Positions 16,904 through 26,804 of a stretch of 64,000 nt of DNA are shown in pieces. The notes under the pieces are model-generated. The model saw only the letters and a list, made by a program, of their open reading frames with translations. It was not told where the DNA came from and searched no databases. Each line of letters starts with the position of its first letter. Positions within the stretch are counted from its first letter, which is position 1. The position numbers were made by a program, and so were the translations under genes. Source of the stretch: Luteolibacter pohnpeiensis (lineage in GTDB: Bacteria; Verrucomicrobiota; Verrucomicrobiia; Verrucomicrobiales; Akkermansiaceae); assembly GCF_016595435.1 (NCBI RefSeq), contig NZ_JAENIJ010000022.1, positions 17,209 through 81,208 of the forward strand, read 5' to 3'.

Positions 16904-17516
16904 CAATTCCGGAGCAGCAAGAGGCACCGCCCTTCGCCACATTCTGGTCGTGGATGATGAGCCCACGCTCAGGCTCGGATTTGCTTACGCACTCACGAAC
17001 GCATACACCAAAGTCGAAACTGCATCCTGCGGGCGGATCGCCCTGGATAAAATCGCGGAAGCACACTTTGACCTCATCATCCTCGATTTGCGCATGCCGG
17101 ATATTGACGGAATCGGGGTGATCGAAAGCCTCCGCCGCGCAGGAAATCAAATTCCCATTGTCCTGTGCAGCGCCGCTTTAACACCAGGTGCCGCCCTGAA
17201 AGCGATCCGCAACAGCGTTGTCGATTTCCTATTAAAACCAGTCCACCCCGCTGACCTGCGTGAAGTGGTGCAATTCATTCTGAACTCGCCTGAAGAACCC
17301 ATCGCACGGGCACTGAAATCTGCGCGTGAAGGCCGTTTGGAAGATGCTGTGGAAGTACTTGCCGAGGATCAGGCACCTTCAAAGCGGAGCAGCGCATGGT
17401 TGGATTTCCTCAAATCCCTGTTAGCTGAAGATCGACCAGACGACGCAACTTTGTCCGATAGACTGTTGCGCTTCACTCTTTCCAGTCTGGCATTCCGCGC
17501 CGCTCACACGGCCTAA
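16887..17516 (+). CDS. Response regulator with receiver domain and non-DNA-binding tail
   Basis: A 209-residue protein. The receiver domain spans about 17-135, with acidic pair DDE (23-25), phospho-acceptor Asp67 (LIILDLRMPD) and the conserved Lys in FLLKPVHPADL. The last 70 residues are helical (ALKSAREGRLEDAVEVLAED) and resemble one TPR-like hairpin, not a DNA-binding domain. The start overlaps the kinase by 17 bases, so the kinase may phosphorylate two regulators: this one for a protein-level output and the NtrC-like one for transcription. Confidence 0.85.
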   Translation: MFQSPDNSGAARGTALRHILVVDDEPTLRLGFAYALTNAYTKVETASCGRIALDKIAEAHFDLIILDLRMPDIDGIGVIESLRRAGNQIPIVLCSAALTPGAALKAIRNSVVDFLLKPVHPADLREVVQFILNSPEEPIARALKSAREGRLEDAVEVLAEDQAPSKRSSAWLDFLKSLLAEDRPDDATLSDRLLRFTLSSLAFRAAHTA

Positions 17517-17538
17517 CTACCATTTCCAACCAATCCCG

Positions 17539-18468
17539 GTGAAAGTTCAGTTGATTATCAATCGTGGTTCCGGTGCCAGTGATCGTGGGCTGAACATCGA
17601 GGAGTTCGCGAAAGAGCTAACAAAAGAATTCGCCAAAAGCGGCCACGAAGTGACCTCGCACATGGTTCCGCCTTCATCGATAGAGCAAACGATTCGCAGT
17701 GCGATGAATGAACGTCCGGACGCCATCATCATCGGTGGTGGAGATGGGACTGTTTCTACTGCGGCACGCCTATTGGGCGGAAGCGACATCGCGCTGGGAG
17801 TCTTACCCATGGGCACATTCAATCTAGCAGCAAGAGACTTAGGAGTTCCTTTGGATTTGTCTGCCGCCATTCAATTTTTGGCCAATGCCGAAGCTCATCA
17901 AATTGATGTGCTTGATGTATCCGGCCACGCCTGCCTGTGCACCACGATTCTCGGATTCTACCCTGAGTTTGCCAGCATCTTTGAACGACGGGATCACGGT
18001 GGCGTATGGTGGAAAAAGACCATCAAGCTCATCACTGGCGTGCCAAAAATTTTCAGTCACGCCAGACATTTGAACATTTCATGGATCGGCCCAAATTTGA
18101 TTGGCCACGCCAAAACCAAGTTCTCTGCTTTCGTTCCTGGTTCATATCGAGCTACGGCAGGTATCGTACCTGCTCGGACTGACTTCAACTGTGGAACCCT
18201 GACCGGCTATGTTGGCATGCAGAAAACAGCATCATCTGCTCTTCGAGGAATCATCGATTATGTGCTCGGCAGGCATGAACTCAATCCCGAGCTGAAGGTT
18301 GTCAAAGCTTCTGAATTGGAACTTCGAGCTCATCGCCGCAAGCATTGCACCATCATGCTTGATGGTGAAATCATGCGTCTGCCATTTCCGATCAAACTTC
18401 GCATCCTACCCGGGCACCTCAAGGTTCTCACCAGTTCTGAAAATCTCCGACCAGAGACTGAAAAGTAG
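17539..18468 (+). CDS. Diacylglycerol/sphingosine-kinase-family lipid kinase
   Basis: A 309-residue member of the DAGK catalytic family (YegS/DgkB/LCB5 type), which phosphorylates lipid hydroxyls with ATP. The nucleotide-binding signature IIIGGGDGTVSTAARLL is at 72-88, followed by LGVLPMGTFNLAARDLGVP, the typical G-T-x-N-x-x-A-R segment (often GTGNDFAR; here MGTFNLAAR). MLDGEIMRLPFPI near the C-terminus is the family D-G-E motif. It starts with GTG 22 bp after the receiver gene. The substrate (diacylglycerol, a sphingoid base or undecaprenol) is not resolved. Confidence 0.9.
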   Translation: MKVQLIINRGSGASDRGLNIEEFAKELTKEFAKSGHEVTSHMVPPSSIEQTIRSAMNERPDAIIIGGGDGTVSTAARLLGGSDIALGVLPMGTFNLAARDLGVPLDLSAAIQFLANAEAHQIDVLDVSGHACLCTTILGFYPEFASIFERRDHGGVWWKKTIKLITGVPKIFSHARHLNISWIGPNLIGHAKTKFSAFVPGSYRATAGIVPARTDFNCGTLTGYVGMQKTASSALRGIIDYVLGRHELNPELKVVKASELELRAHRRKHCTIMLDGEIMRLPFPIKLRILPGHLKVLTSSENLRPETEK

Positions 18469-18482
18469 TTCTTTAATCCGTA

Positions 18483-19322
18483 ATGCCCTGCCTGCTTCAT
18501 TTATCAGATCCTCACTTCGGCGCCCTTGAGCCGATAGCCGCATCGGTTTTTCTTTCGCACGCGGCAGATCTCGCTCCCGACATCACTGTCTTGAGTGGGG
18601 ATCTAACGATGCGCGCCAGACGTGATGAACTCGAAAGTGCCCGCGATTTCGTCGATGCCCTACCCACCCCGCGCTTATTGATTCCCGGCAACCATGATGT
18701 CCCGGGGTTTAATGGTCCATTCTCGCGCTTTTTTGCCCCATTTCATCGCTACCGTTCTTATTTCGGAGAGGATCTCGAACCTGAACTCATTCTCGATGGG
18801 GTGCATTTGGTATCGTTGAACAGCACGCGGCCGTTTGGCCTGAACTTGGATTGGTCAGAAGGGTTTCTAACCGATCATCAAATTTCCGGTATGGTCTCGA
18901 AATTCAAAGCCGGATTGCCAGACCATTTTAGAGTCCTGATCTTGCACCATCCATTGCTCGCACCAAGCCATCATCAAAGGAATGTGGTGAGTCCATTGCC
19001 TGAACTTTTGGCCGCCATGGGTAAAGCCAAAGTGGACCTTGTGTTATGTGGTCATTTCCATACCTCTACCCTAGCTACAGCAGGCACGATCGGCGGCTGG
19101 GCCTCGGTCGTTTCACAAGCTCCAACGGTTTGTTCAACGAGGATTCAAGGTGAACCGCAGGGTTTCCATAAAATCTCTATCTCTAACAATCGTCTGGAAA
19201 TTACACCATTCGTTTTCGCAAAAGATCGTTTTCTCCCCAGACAATCGGTCCACTTCCATCGGGGAAAAGATGGTTGGGGCCGCGAAGAGCAATCACCTGC
19301 AAACGAACTTCTAACCACCTAA
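18483..19322 (+). CDS. Calcineurin-like metallophosphoesterase
   Basis: A 279-residue dinuclear metal phosphoesterase. The five family motifs are visible in order: LHLSDPHFG (D-x-H), VLSGDLT (G-D), LLIPGNHDVPG (G-N-H-D), LILHHPLLAP (H) and VLCGHFHTSTL (G-H-x-H). It lies 14 bp after the lipid-kinase gene, so a shared transcript and possibly a lipid or nucleotide phosphate substrate are plausible. UDP-2,3-diacylglucosamine hydrolase and cAMP phosphodiesterase belong to the same superfamily, and the sequence alone does not decide. Confidence 0.9.
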   Translation: MPCLLHLSDPHFGALEPIAASVFLSHAADLAPDITVLSGDLTMRARRDELESARDFVDALPTPRLLIPGNHDVPGFNGPFSRFFAPFHRYRSYFGEDLEPELILDGVHLVSLNSTRPFGLNLDWSEGFLTDHQISGMVSKFKAGLPDHFRVLILHHPLLAPSHHQRNVVSPLPELLAAMGKAKVDLVLCGHFHTSTLATAGTIGGWASVVSQAPTVCSTRIQGEPQGFHKISISNNRLEITPFVFAKDRFLPRQSVHFHRGKDGWGREEQSPANELLTT

Positions 19323-19389
19323 TTCTGACACCAAAAAGCGCTGCCAGGATTTTTTCCCGACAACGCCTATGGCTGGATTTAAGAAGTTC

Positions 19390-20418
19390 TTATCGATTTC
19401 CTGCACCCAGTGAAACCATTTCACGGGATGGACCGATTTGGATTTCATTTGCAACTTTCATCACTCCTGGGACTCCGCGCACGGCGATTTCAGCAATCGC
19501 TTTTGCCTCAACCGAACGGACTCGTCCTTTGAGAGTGGCAGTGCCTTCAAAAACCGTGGCAGAAATCGAATCATCATTGATGCGTGGATCCATCTTCAGC
19601 ACTCGTGCCGCAAGTTCATTGATGCGATCCGGCGAATAGTTTTTGTCACTCATCGCTTCCATCTTCAGGTCGCTGTTGATGTTTAATTGATCCGCATTCA
19701 CATCGAAGATCCCGGTCACGTAAACATGGCGAACGAGGCGGTCATACTCGCCTTTGCTACCAACTTCGCCGTGAAGTTTTACCACTCCGTCTTTGACCTC
19801 AGCTGAAATGGAAAGGCCATCATAAAGCGGATCATCAGCGATCAGTTCGTTGATCTGCGCTGCCATTTGCCGATCGGTTCGTATCCCTTCAAAGGATACC
19901 TCCAACCGATTATCGATCATGGTCACGCCTTCGATGTGGGACACAATTTCTCTCGCAATTTCCTGTTCATCCCAAGTTCCAACCGTTCCGTCGAGATGCA
20001 CCAAGCCTCCTTCACTGGAAACTGAAATATTGCTCGCATCAATCGCTGGATCCTTTTTAAGCGCTGTAGCAATGCTCTTGTTGAGGTCATTGGTATCACC
20101 CGAATACTCTGTGATCTGGATTTGATTGGAAACTGCCAACACATGATCGACCGCCATCGCCCTGGCCGCTGCACGCTCAGCGATGTTCAGGGATTTCGCC
20201 TTACCGGTGAGAATCGCGATTCCATCCTTCAATTGGATGTCGAGAGGCGATTTGGAAAGCTGGGAATCGGAATTGACTTCTAAGGTAACGAATTCCGCCG
20301 TTTCTGCGCCAGGTGCAGGTGGTGCAGCAGGAGTGGCGTAAGCCATGGTGGAGCTGATTGCCATCGCCGCGAGCCACAGGAAGCGATTGCCTGGTGATTG
20401 ATGCGTTTGTGTTTTCAT
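19390..20418 (-). CDS. Exported multi-BON-domain protein
   Basis: A 342-residue protein with a signal peptide (from ATG 20418, hydrophobic LWLAAMAISSTMAYA) and four consecutive BON units. The units at about 110-180, 180-255 and 265-335 are clear, each with a helix followed by the beta repeat (VKDGVVKLHGEVGSKGEYDR, FEGTATLKGRVRS). The first, at about 42-103, is degenerate. BON domains occur in OsmY-like periplasmic proteins that protect against osmotic and envelope stress, probably through lipid binding. The frame is open to 20487, but the extra residues are not signal-like. Convergent with the phosphoesterase gene. Confidence 0.88.
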   Translation of the reverse strand: MKTQTHQSPGNRFLWLAAMAISSTMAYATPAAPPAPGAETAEFVTLEVNSDSQLSKSPLDIQLKDGIAILTGKAKSLNIAERAAARAMAVDHVLAVSNQIQITEYSGDTNDLNKSIATALKKDPAIDASNISVSSEGGLVHLDGTVGTWDEQEIAREIVSHIEGVTMIDNRLEVSFEGIRTDRQMAAQINELIADDPLYDGLSISAEVKDGVVKLHGEVGSKGEYDRLVRHVYVTGIFDVNADQLNINSDLKMEAMSDKNYSPDRINELAARVLKMDPRINDDSISATVFEGTATLKGRVRSVEAKAIAEIAVRGVPGVMKVANEIQIGPSREMVSLGAGNR

Positions 20419-20666
20419 GGCGTCCAAAAATGAGTTGATCGTCGGTTGATCCGACAATTTCCTCATCGCAATCGCTGTGCCAGACACCCACTTCTGCAGC
20501 TAACTCACTGATGACGAGCCGCCTTCTTAACACTTCAGCTCCACTCCACCACCTCGGGAGTTTTCTGAATTCATGCATGAACCCTTTTCAGATCAGGCAT
20601 TTTGCATGATCAAAATGAGGATTTTAATACGCCGCCAACCCGACGATTTGAGTGATTCAGCGGCTC

Positions 20667-21758
20667 TTAAAACATCACCCGAATGGCTACCGTTCCAAAG
20701 TTTGAGGCCTCATCCTGCTCACGGTATTCTTGGGTTCGGATCGTGTGAACGTAGCTGAATTCAACATTCCGATAGCGCACGCCTAGTCCGACAAACACTT
20801 CGCCCACCCAGACTTCCCGTTTGTTGCCAGTCTCAAAGGATCGAAAAACCGGCCCATCCAAGGTCGCATCGTAGCCAACCACCCGAGCAGTCGCGCCAAA
20901 CAAGGTGTAGATTGACACGTTGCCAACGTAGAGCTCGGAGCCATCACTGAAATAACGATGCGAATAGGCGGTGGATGACAATCGAGGATCGGAAAAATCG
21001 GTCGGAAGATTGAAACCCGCGCGGAAAAATCCGCCGAGATAGGCCTCAGTCCGGAATGTCCCCAACCGAAGGCCCCATTCCGTCAATCCGTCCATTCGGA
21101 ACCAGCCACGTTCAATATCGACGAAGTCTGCACGACGCTTTTGAACAAAACTGATATCGGCAGTGACTTCGTTCGGGACCTGATCGTCCCAGCCATTGAA
21201 CTTCTCCATGTTACGAAGGTCATGGATGAAATCCTGCGTTTCCTCTGCCTTCGAGTGTGGGCCGATAGTCCCTACCGTAAACTCGACCGAGTTCAAAATC
21301 CGATCGTCTTTGACATGGAGTGAAAATCCGAGCCCGAGCCAACCTGCGTAGCGCCTTTGGCCGACAGGCTGGGTGTAAGGTTCATAGTCCTCCGGTGTGT
21401 ACATCAACTGGGTGAGGGAAAACCCATAATTGTAGCGGACTTTGTCAGGATCCTGGAACCCGGTGATTCGGCGGAAAATGTTGAACGACTCATCATCGCC
21501 CGAAAACCGACGCAAGACCCCTTGGAACGCGCCCAGATCATCGGCTGTTTCGTTAGGTGAAATCCACGAAAGACGGGCACCGTTGGTGTAGTCACGGTCT
21601 TCTCCCGCAAACAAATCGTTATCCAGATAGAAAGTCAGATATCCGCCGTTTACTGAAGTCTCGCGCTGAAGCGGGATATCATCCCCATACGATACACTAA
21701 CAGCTGTGGTAAGGGTCGAGAGGACCGCGATGGGGAGAAAGGGCTTTTTGAAAATCAC
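20667..21758 (-). CDS. LpxR-type outer-membrane lipid A 3'-O-deacylase (DUF2219)
   Basis: A 363-residue predicted outer-membrane beta-barrel after a signal peptide (1 to about 25). LpxR removes the 3'-acyloxyacyl chain of lipid A. The active-site landmarks match: Asn47-Asp48 and Thr58 in YLDNDLFAGEDRDYTNGARL, and the catalytic His168 with nearby Glu in GTIGPHSKAEETQ. The protein ends in VAIRVMF, a terminal Phe typical of barrel-assembly signals. It is transcribed alone; about 250 bp separates it from the BON gene downstream. Whether the host makes a matching lipid A is not shown here. Confidence 0.9.
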   Translation of the reverse strand: MIFKKPFLPIAVLSTLTTAVSVSYGDDIPLQRETSVNGGYLTFYLDNDLFAGEDRDYTNGARLSWISPNETADDLGAFQGVLRRFSGDDESFNIFRRITGFQDPDKVRYNYGFSLTQLMYTPEDYEPYTQPVGQRRYAGWLGLGFSLHVKDDRILNSVEFTVGTIGPHSKAEETQDFIHDLRNMEKFNGWDDQVPNEVTADISFVQKRRADFVDIERGWFRMDGLTEWGLRLGTFRTEAYLGGFFRAGFNLPTDFSDPRLSSTAYSHRYFSDGSELYVGNVSIYTLFGATARVVGYDATLDGPVFRSFETGNKREVWVGEVFVGLGVRYRNVEFSYVHTIRTQEYREQDEASNFGTVAIRVMF

Positions 21759-21982
21759 GGCGGAAAGTTGTTATAGAGAGGGAAGCGGACGATTTTAGTC
21801 GAATATCCGGTGCTGTCTAGCAGGCGAAATCGATTTTTCCAGTTCAATCCCGGCACCGCTCCGAGAATCGCAATCAACTCACTTCCCCCGCACTGCCGAC
21901 TTGCCCACGCAGCCAGCCGATTCTAGTTTTCTAAACAAGGACGCCAAACCCAGCGTTACTGAATCCTCAAAACCCAGATTCC

Positions 21983-23941
21983 ATGAGTTCCAAGAAATCC
22001 ACTTCGGCTGATCCAGCGGAAGCCACTTACAAGCCCGACAAGAAATTTGCCAAGAAAGCACGCATCTCCTCCTTATCAGAATATCAGGAACTCTATCAGG
22101 AATCGATCCGTAAACCGCAGAAATTCTGGGCCAAAGAAGCGAAGGAATTGCAGTGGAGAAAACCCTGGTCCAAGACCCTAAAGTGGGATCCGCCATTCGC
22201 TGAATGGTTCACGGGGGGCGAACTGAACGTCTGCGAAAACTGCGTGGATCGCCATGCCGAAGGCCCACGGAAAAACAAAGCCGCCATCATCTGGGAAGGT
22301 GAACCTGGCGACAAGCGGGTCATTACCTACGCCCAGTTAAAGCGCGAGGTCTCGAAATTCGCCAATGTTCTGGAAAAGAACGGCATTGAAGCTGGCGACC
22401 GCGTGCTCATCTACATGCCGATGGTCCCCGAAGCGGCCATCGCGATGCTTGCCTGCGCGAGAATTGGAGCCGTTCACAATGTCGTCTTTGGTGGCTTCGC
22501 AGCGGATGCCATCCTGGATCGGTTAGAAGATTCCGGAGCCGTTGCCGTGATCACTGCGGACGGTGGCTGGAGGCGCGGCAAAGTCATTCCACTGAAGCCA
22601 ACCGTTGATGACGCACTGCAAAGATTTTCCAAAGTCCGCCGCGTCATCGTTCTGAACCGCTGCGGCAATGATATATCCATGCAGGAAGGGCGGGATGTCT
22701 GGTGGGCAGATGAAATGGAAAACGTTTCGGCCCAACACACGGCGAAAGGGTTCGATTCGGAACACCCGTTGTTCATACTTTACACCTCCGGCTCCACCGG
22801 AAAACCCAAAGGCATTCTCCATACCTCCGGCGGCTATCTCACCGGAACCTATGCGACCTGCAAATACATCTTCGATATGCGGGATGACGATGTTTATTGG
22901 TGCACGGCGGACGTCGGCTGGATCACCGGTCACTCTTATATCGTCTATGGCCCATTGGCCAACGGAGTGACCCAAGTCATGTATGAGGGCGCGCCCAATT
23001 TCCCGGATTTCGGGCGATTCTGGCAAATGATCGAAGAATACGGAGTCACCATTTTTTACACCGCTCCCACTGCCATTCGCGCCTTCATCAAGGCGGGGGA
23101 TGCATTCCCGGCAAAATATGATCTTTCCTCGCTTCGCCTCCTTGGCTCGGTCGGTGAGCCGATCAACCCCGAAGCCTGGCTGTGGTATCACGAGCATATC
23201 GGCGGCGGCAAATGTCCGATCGTTGATACCTGGTGGCAGACGGAAACCGGGGCCATCATGATTTCACCTCTGCCGGGGGCCACACCGTGCAAACCGGGAA
23301 CCGCCACCCTGCCCTTTTTCGGCATCGATGCTGCCGTGCTGGATGACGCCGGTAATGAGTGCAAACCGAATGAGGATGGCCGCCTGGTGATTCGCCAGCC
23401 CTGGCCATCCATGACGCGCACGCTCTACAAGGACAAAGCCCGATTCAAAAAAGTCTACTGGTCGGATTATCCCGGATTCTATACCGCCGGAGACGGTGCC
23501 CGCCGCGATAAGAAGGGCAATTTCTGGATCATCGGTCGACTGGACGATGTGCTGAATGTTTCGGGCCACCGTCTCGGAACTGCTGAAATTGAAAGCGCAC
23601 TGGTGGCGCATCATGCCGTTGCTGAAGCGGCGGTGGTAGGTCGCCCTGACGATCTCAAAGGGCAAGCAGTCGCAGCCTTCGTGACGTTAAAGACTGGCTA
23701 TGAAGAATCGCCGGAATTGGTGGTCGAACTGCGCAATCACGTCGCCCACGTGATCGGCGCCATCGCCAAACCAGACGATGTCTACTGCACGGCCGCGTTA
23801 CCCAAAACGCGTTCGGGAAAAATCATGCGCCGCTTGCTGAAAGAGCTTGTGTCAACCGGCAAAATATCTGGTAACATCACCACGCTTGAAGATTCAGAAG
23901 TAATCACTAGCCTTCAAAAAAAGATCACTGGCGGAAGTTGA
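21983..23941 (+). CDS. acs: Acetyl-CoA synthetase (AMP-forming)
   Basis: A 652-residue ANL-superfamily enzyme making acetyl-CoA from acetate, ATP and CoA through acetyl-AMP. The P-loop-like motif is [38 protein letters not shown] is the adenylate-binding segment with the Trp that limits the acyl pocket to acetate. The hinge follows in [20 protein letters not shown], and [11 protein letters not shown] carries the catalytic Lys normally controlled by acetylation. Length is typical for bacterial Acs. No deacetylase of the CobB type is adjacent. Confidence 0.97.
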   Translation: MSSKKSTSADPAEATYKPDKKFAKKARISSLSEYQELYQESIRKPQKFWAKEAKELQWRKPWSKTLKWDPPFAEWFTGGELNVCENCVDRHAEGPRKNKAAIIWEGEPGDKRVITYAQLKREVSKFANVLEKNGIEAGDRVLIYMPMVPEAAIAMLACARIGAVHNVVFGGFAADAILDRLEDSGAVAVITADGGWRRGKVIPLKPTVDDALQRFSKVRRVIVLNRCGNDISMQEGRDVWWADEMENVSAQHTAKGFDSEHPLFILYTSGSTGKPKGILHTSGGYLTGTYATCKYIFDMRDDDVYWCTADVGWITGHSYIVYGPLANGVTQVMYEGAPNFPDFGRFWQMIEEYGVTIFYTAPTAIRAFIKAGDAFPAKYDLSSLRLLGSVGEPINPEAWLWYHEHIGGGKCPIVDTWWQTETGAIMISPLPGATPCKPGTATLPFFGIDAAVLDDAGNECKPNEDGRLVIRQPWPSMTRTLYKDKARFKKVYWSDYPGFYTAGDGARRDKKGNFWIIGRLDDVLNVSGHRLGTAEIESALVAHHAVAEAAVVGRPDDLKGQAVAAFVTLKTGYEESPELVVELRNHVAHVIGAIAKPDDVYCTAALPKTRSGKIMRRLLKELVSTGKISGNITTLEDSEVITSLQKKITGGS

Positions 23942-24038
23942 GATCCGCAGCCTTACTTTCCCGACCCAAATGACCCGAACACGATACTTTTTCGCCAAAA
24001 TTGCTCAAAATTTCGGCATTCACCGGCGAAATATACGG

Positions 24039-24839
24039 ATGACAGATGCTGCCAGCGAGATGCATCTCCTGCGCGAGGCGGAAGCTCATTTGGGAGAAAT
24101 CATTTGGGATCGGGTTGAAAACATTGAGGCTCTTTCCGTTGAATATTGGAATCTTCGGAAACTCATCAAGGAACGCGAGGCGCTGGTGGAGGAACTCAAG
24201 CAACGGGAATCCCACCTTTCGCTGGCTCACGAAGAACGCTCCACCCTGCTGAGCTCCACCGCCAATCCGCAGGAAGCCTTGATCCAGCAACGCCAGGCGA
24301 TCGTTTCCCAAATGGAAAAACTCACGATCCGCCGTGATGAGATCGTCCAGCAAGCGCGGGATGTCCGCCGGACTTACGATGGGCTCAACTTGAAATTGGA
24401 AGTTCTCACCCGCGACAATGGCGCGGCGGAAGAAATCCATTCCGTGAAAACCAGACTCGCCGCGTTGAAAGCCAACTTCGCCGCGTTAAAAACGGAACGG
24501 GTCCGGGTGGCCAACGAAATTGATGCCGGTGAGGCAAAAATCGACGCCCTCAACGAGGAATATCAGGAAACTTCAAAAGGCATCCGTAGCCAAGCCTCGC
24601 AAGCGTCTCAACAAATCGGAGAAACCAACCGCGGCATTTCCAGTCTGCGTTCAGAGCTTGCGTCGATCGACACCCAGATGAATCACCTCTATACCGAGAT
24701 TGGTCGCTACGTCAGCCGCAACGTCGAAGCCGATCCCGCTTGCGCTCAAGCCGCCAAGCCTAAGAACGGTTTGATTCAGGTGATGAAGGCGTTGAGACAC
24801 TCCATTCTTCTGAATCACCAACTTTCCGGCATGAACTGA
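24039..24839 (+). CDS. Coiled-coil protein of unknown function
   Basis: A 266-residue soluble protein that is almost entirely heptad-type helix from about residue 25 to 225 (for example LIKEREALVEELKQRESHL and LKANFAALKTERVRVANEI). The C-terminal 40 residues are non-coiled (GLIQVMKALRHSILLNH). No signal peptide or membrane segment. ATG 24039 starts the helical part; the frame is open from 23970. It resembles structural or Smc-like fragments in composition only. Lies after acs on the same strand, 97 bp downstream. Confidence 0.7.
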   Translation: MTDAASEMHLLREAEAHLGEIIWDRVENIEALSVEYWNLRKLIKEREALVEELKQRESHLSLAHEERSTLLSSTANPQEALIQQRQAIVSQMEKLTIRRDEIVQQARDVRRTYDGLNLKLEVLTRDNGAAEEIHSVKTRLAALKANFAALKTERVRVANEIDAGEAKIDALNEEYQETSKGIRSQASQASQQIGETNRGISSLRSELASIDTQMNHLYTEIGRYVSRNVEADPACAQAAKPKNGLIQVMKALRHSILLNHQLSGMN

Positions 24840-24849
24840 GCAAGCCCTC

Positions 24850-26154
24850 TCAATTCATCAATCGCTCCGCCGATTCTTTGGTGGCGACGTTGATAAAACG
24901 GACTTGGTCCTCTGATTTCCGAATCAGAGCCAGATAGCGACGCTGACCGGTCAGCACGAGCTCGCCTGCTGTGACTGGCTGATCGTTCTCGCGTGCGGAC
25001 GCCACGAGGATCAACCCCGATGCCATCAACTTATCAGCAGCATCTTGCGAATCCATCCGCACATCCCAAACGACGGCAGCCGATACCTCGCCATCGGGAA
25101 ACAGCTGGTAAGCATCGCCTAACCAATGTGAAGAGATCTCGTTTGCAGCCTTCTCATCCTCCAAAGCATCGAGCCAAAGCTTCAATCCAAGCCGCCCCGC
25201 TGTTTCGGAAAGGAATGGTTCTTCCGGCAAGTCCGGCAGACTCATCACATTCGGCGTGATACCCCCAACCTGCTTGGCAAAAATCTCCGCAGTCGTCAGT
25301 GGAGGATTTCGCAGAACATTCTGGAGTTTGTCATTTCCAGCCTGATAGAGCGCTTCCGCATAGCCTCTTCCTTCGGACTCTGGAAAGCGAACCAAGCCCC
25401 GCATGAATGGCGACAGACTCTCAAAAAATGCGGCCGCTTCGGGATTTTCGTTCATTTTCATGAACCCGATCGATCTCGCCATATCGGAGAAATATCGCAT
25501 CTCGGCTGCAGCGGCACTTCCTTCGTGCAGGGCCTCACGCGCGCGATCTTGGTCATCTCCCGGATAGGCTGGTGGCGGTGCAAAGTTTTGATTCAACAAA
25601 ATCCGGACCAGCACCCGGAACAGCGCTGCCTGATTCGGAATGTTCTCGATATCAAATCGATCCGTCACCCAGCCATCGCCACTTTCTTCATCAAACCAAG
25701 CGATAGCTCCGAGCGAATTGATCGCGGAAAATTGCCCAAGAAGACGGTCATCCGGCCCCAACCATCCGATCAACGAATAAGCTTCCTGGCGATCATCCAT
25801 CCCGGCTGGGCCATATCGGCTTTCGTACGATGCAGCGATGCGATCGCTCAATTCTTCCGTGGCGATCCGGTGCACCACCGGATTGGATTGGAACTTCAGG
25901 CTGAACTCACGTTCCGCTCTGTCCAAAAATTCCTGAGGCACCGCAAACTCACCGCCACCTTGTGCCAGTGACCGCAGCGCTTCGTTCTCCCTCGCCAGGA
26001 GATCATTTTCCTCACGGGCAATACGAAGCTGGTTCAGCAAATCCGACTGGTCACCACGCTGATTGGCAGCTTCACGATGAAGCCCCCTCAGAATGCCTCC
26101 GGCTCCGATAGCAGCACCAATTAGAATTGGCAGAACCGTTCTAGCCGAAGGCAC
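24850..26154 (-). CDS. Membrane-anchored protein with a degenerate H-E-G peptidase-like helix
   Basis: A 434-residue protein with an N-terminal hydrophobic anchor (TVLPILIGAAIGAGGILRGL), a coiled-coil stretch (about 38-66) and a mainly helical extracytoplasmic body. REALHEGSAAAAEMRYFSD at about 215-233 looks like the segment downstream of the zinc site in some gluzincin families, where a conserved A-L-x-E-G-x-A-x helix follows HExxH. I find no HExxH before it. A metallopeptidase remnant is possible, but the function is unknown. It is the end of a two-gene minus-strand unit, 19 bp behind the small secreted protein gene. Confidence 0.6.
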   Translation of the reverse strand: MPSARTVLPILIGAAIGAGGILRGLHREAANQRGDQSDLLNQLRIAREENDLLARENEALRSLAQGGGEFAVPQEFLDRAEREFSLKFQSNPVVHRIATEELSDRIAASYESRYGPAGMDDRQEAYSLIGWLGPDDRLLGQFSAINSLGAIAWFDEESGDGWVTDRFDIENIPNQAALFRVLVRILLNQNFAPPPAYPGDDQDRAREALHEGSAAAAEMRYFSDMARSIGFMKMNENPEAAAFFESLSPFMRGLVRFPESEGRGYAEALYQAGNDKLQNVLRNPPLTTAEIFAKQVGGITPNVMSLPDLPEEPFLSETAGRLGLKLWLDALEDEKAANEISSHWLGDAYQLFPDGEVSAAVVWDVRMDSQDAADKLMASGLILVASARENDQPVTAGELVLTGQRRYLALIRKSEDQVRFINVATKESAERLMN

Positions 26155-26173
26155 GGACGAAGAAATACTCGAA

Positions 26174-26752
26174 TTAATGGCCTACAGGCTTCGCCTTGGG
26201 ATTTGCCAGCTTTTCCTTGGCATCTGCATCGAACGGGTTGACCTCGATTGCGGAAGAATCCGAACCATAAATTTCACGGAAGGTTTTGCCGGGAAGCAGG
26301 TTGATGGTAATCGGAGCACTTCGCTGGCCCTCTGCATTGTAGAAATAAATGACCCGTTGAACTGGGATTTCCTTGCCAGAGTTCTTGTCGATCCGGCGGG
26401 TCCGGCTATCAAACATCTGTTCTTCCACCAATTGGCCGTCCGTCTTCCGATAACCATAGCGGACTCTGAATAATTCCTGCTTCTGGCCGCCGTCGTAAAT
26501 GATGCAGCTCAGTGGATTGCCAGACTCATCCATGCGATAAATGGTCACCATGGTTGGATATCCACCTTTTGCGGCGAATGTTTTCTTCACCATCGTCTTA
26601 TTGTTATCCATGCGCTCAAATTGAGCCTGGGAGCCGTCACGATAATGGATGACGCGAACATTCTCCCCCTTCACCTCAAGATCCTGGCCTTGTAAAAGTG
26701 TTAGCGATGCCAGAAACAAGGCCGTCAGCTTCAGGGTTTTCAGTCGCTTCAT
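26174..26752 (-). CDS. Small secreted protein of unknown function
   Basis: A 192-residue protein with a signal peptide (MKRLKTLKLTALFLASLTLL, cleavage near LQG-QD). The mature part is rich in short beta strands with aromatic residues in alternation (VRVIHYRDGSQAQFERM, VRYGYRKTDGQLVEEQMF), as in MORN/YD-like antitoxin or toxin-associated folds, but no named repeat is clear. It ends in a charged tail. Starts the pair with the anchored protein downstream. I do not recognise it. Confidence 0.65.
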   Translation of the reverse strand: MKRLKTLKLTALFLASLTLLQGQDLEVKGENVRVIHYRDGSQAQFERMDNNKTMVKKTFAAKGGYPTMVTIYRMDESGNPLSCIIYDGGQKQELFRVRYGYRKTDGQLVEEQMFDSRTRRIDKNSGKEIPVQRVIYFYNAEGQRSAPITINLLPGKTFREIYGSDSSAIEVNPFDADAKEKLANPKAKPVGH

Positions 26753-26804
26753 GTGACGAAGGCTAGAAATTCAGTCGAAATGTGCAAGCCACCAATTTCA
26801 CTCC

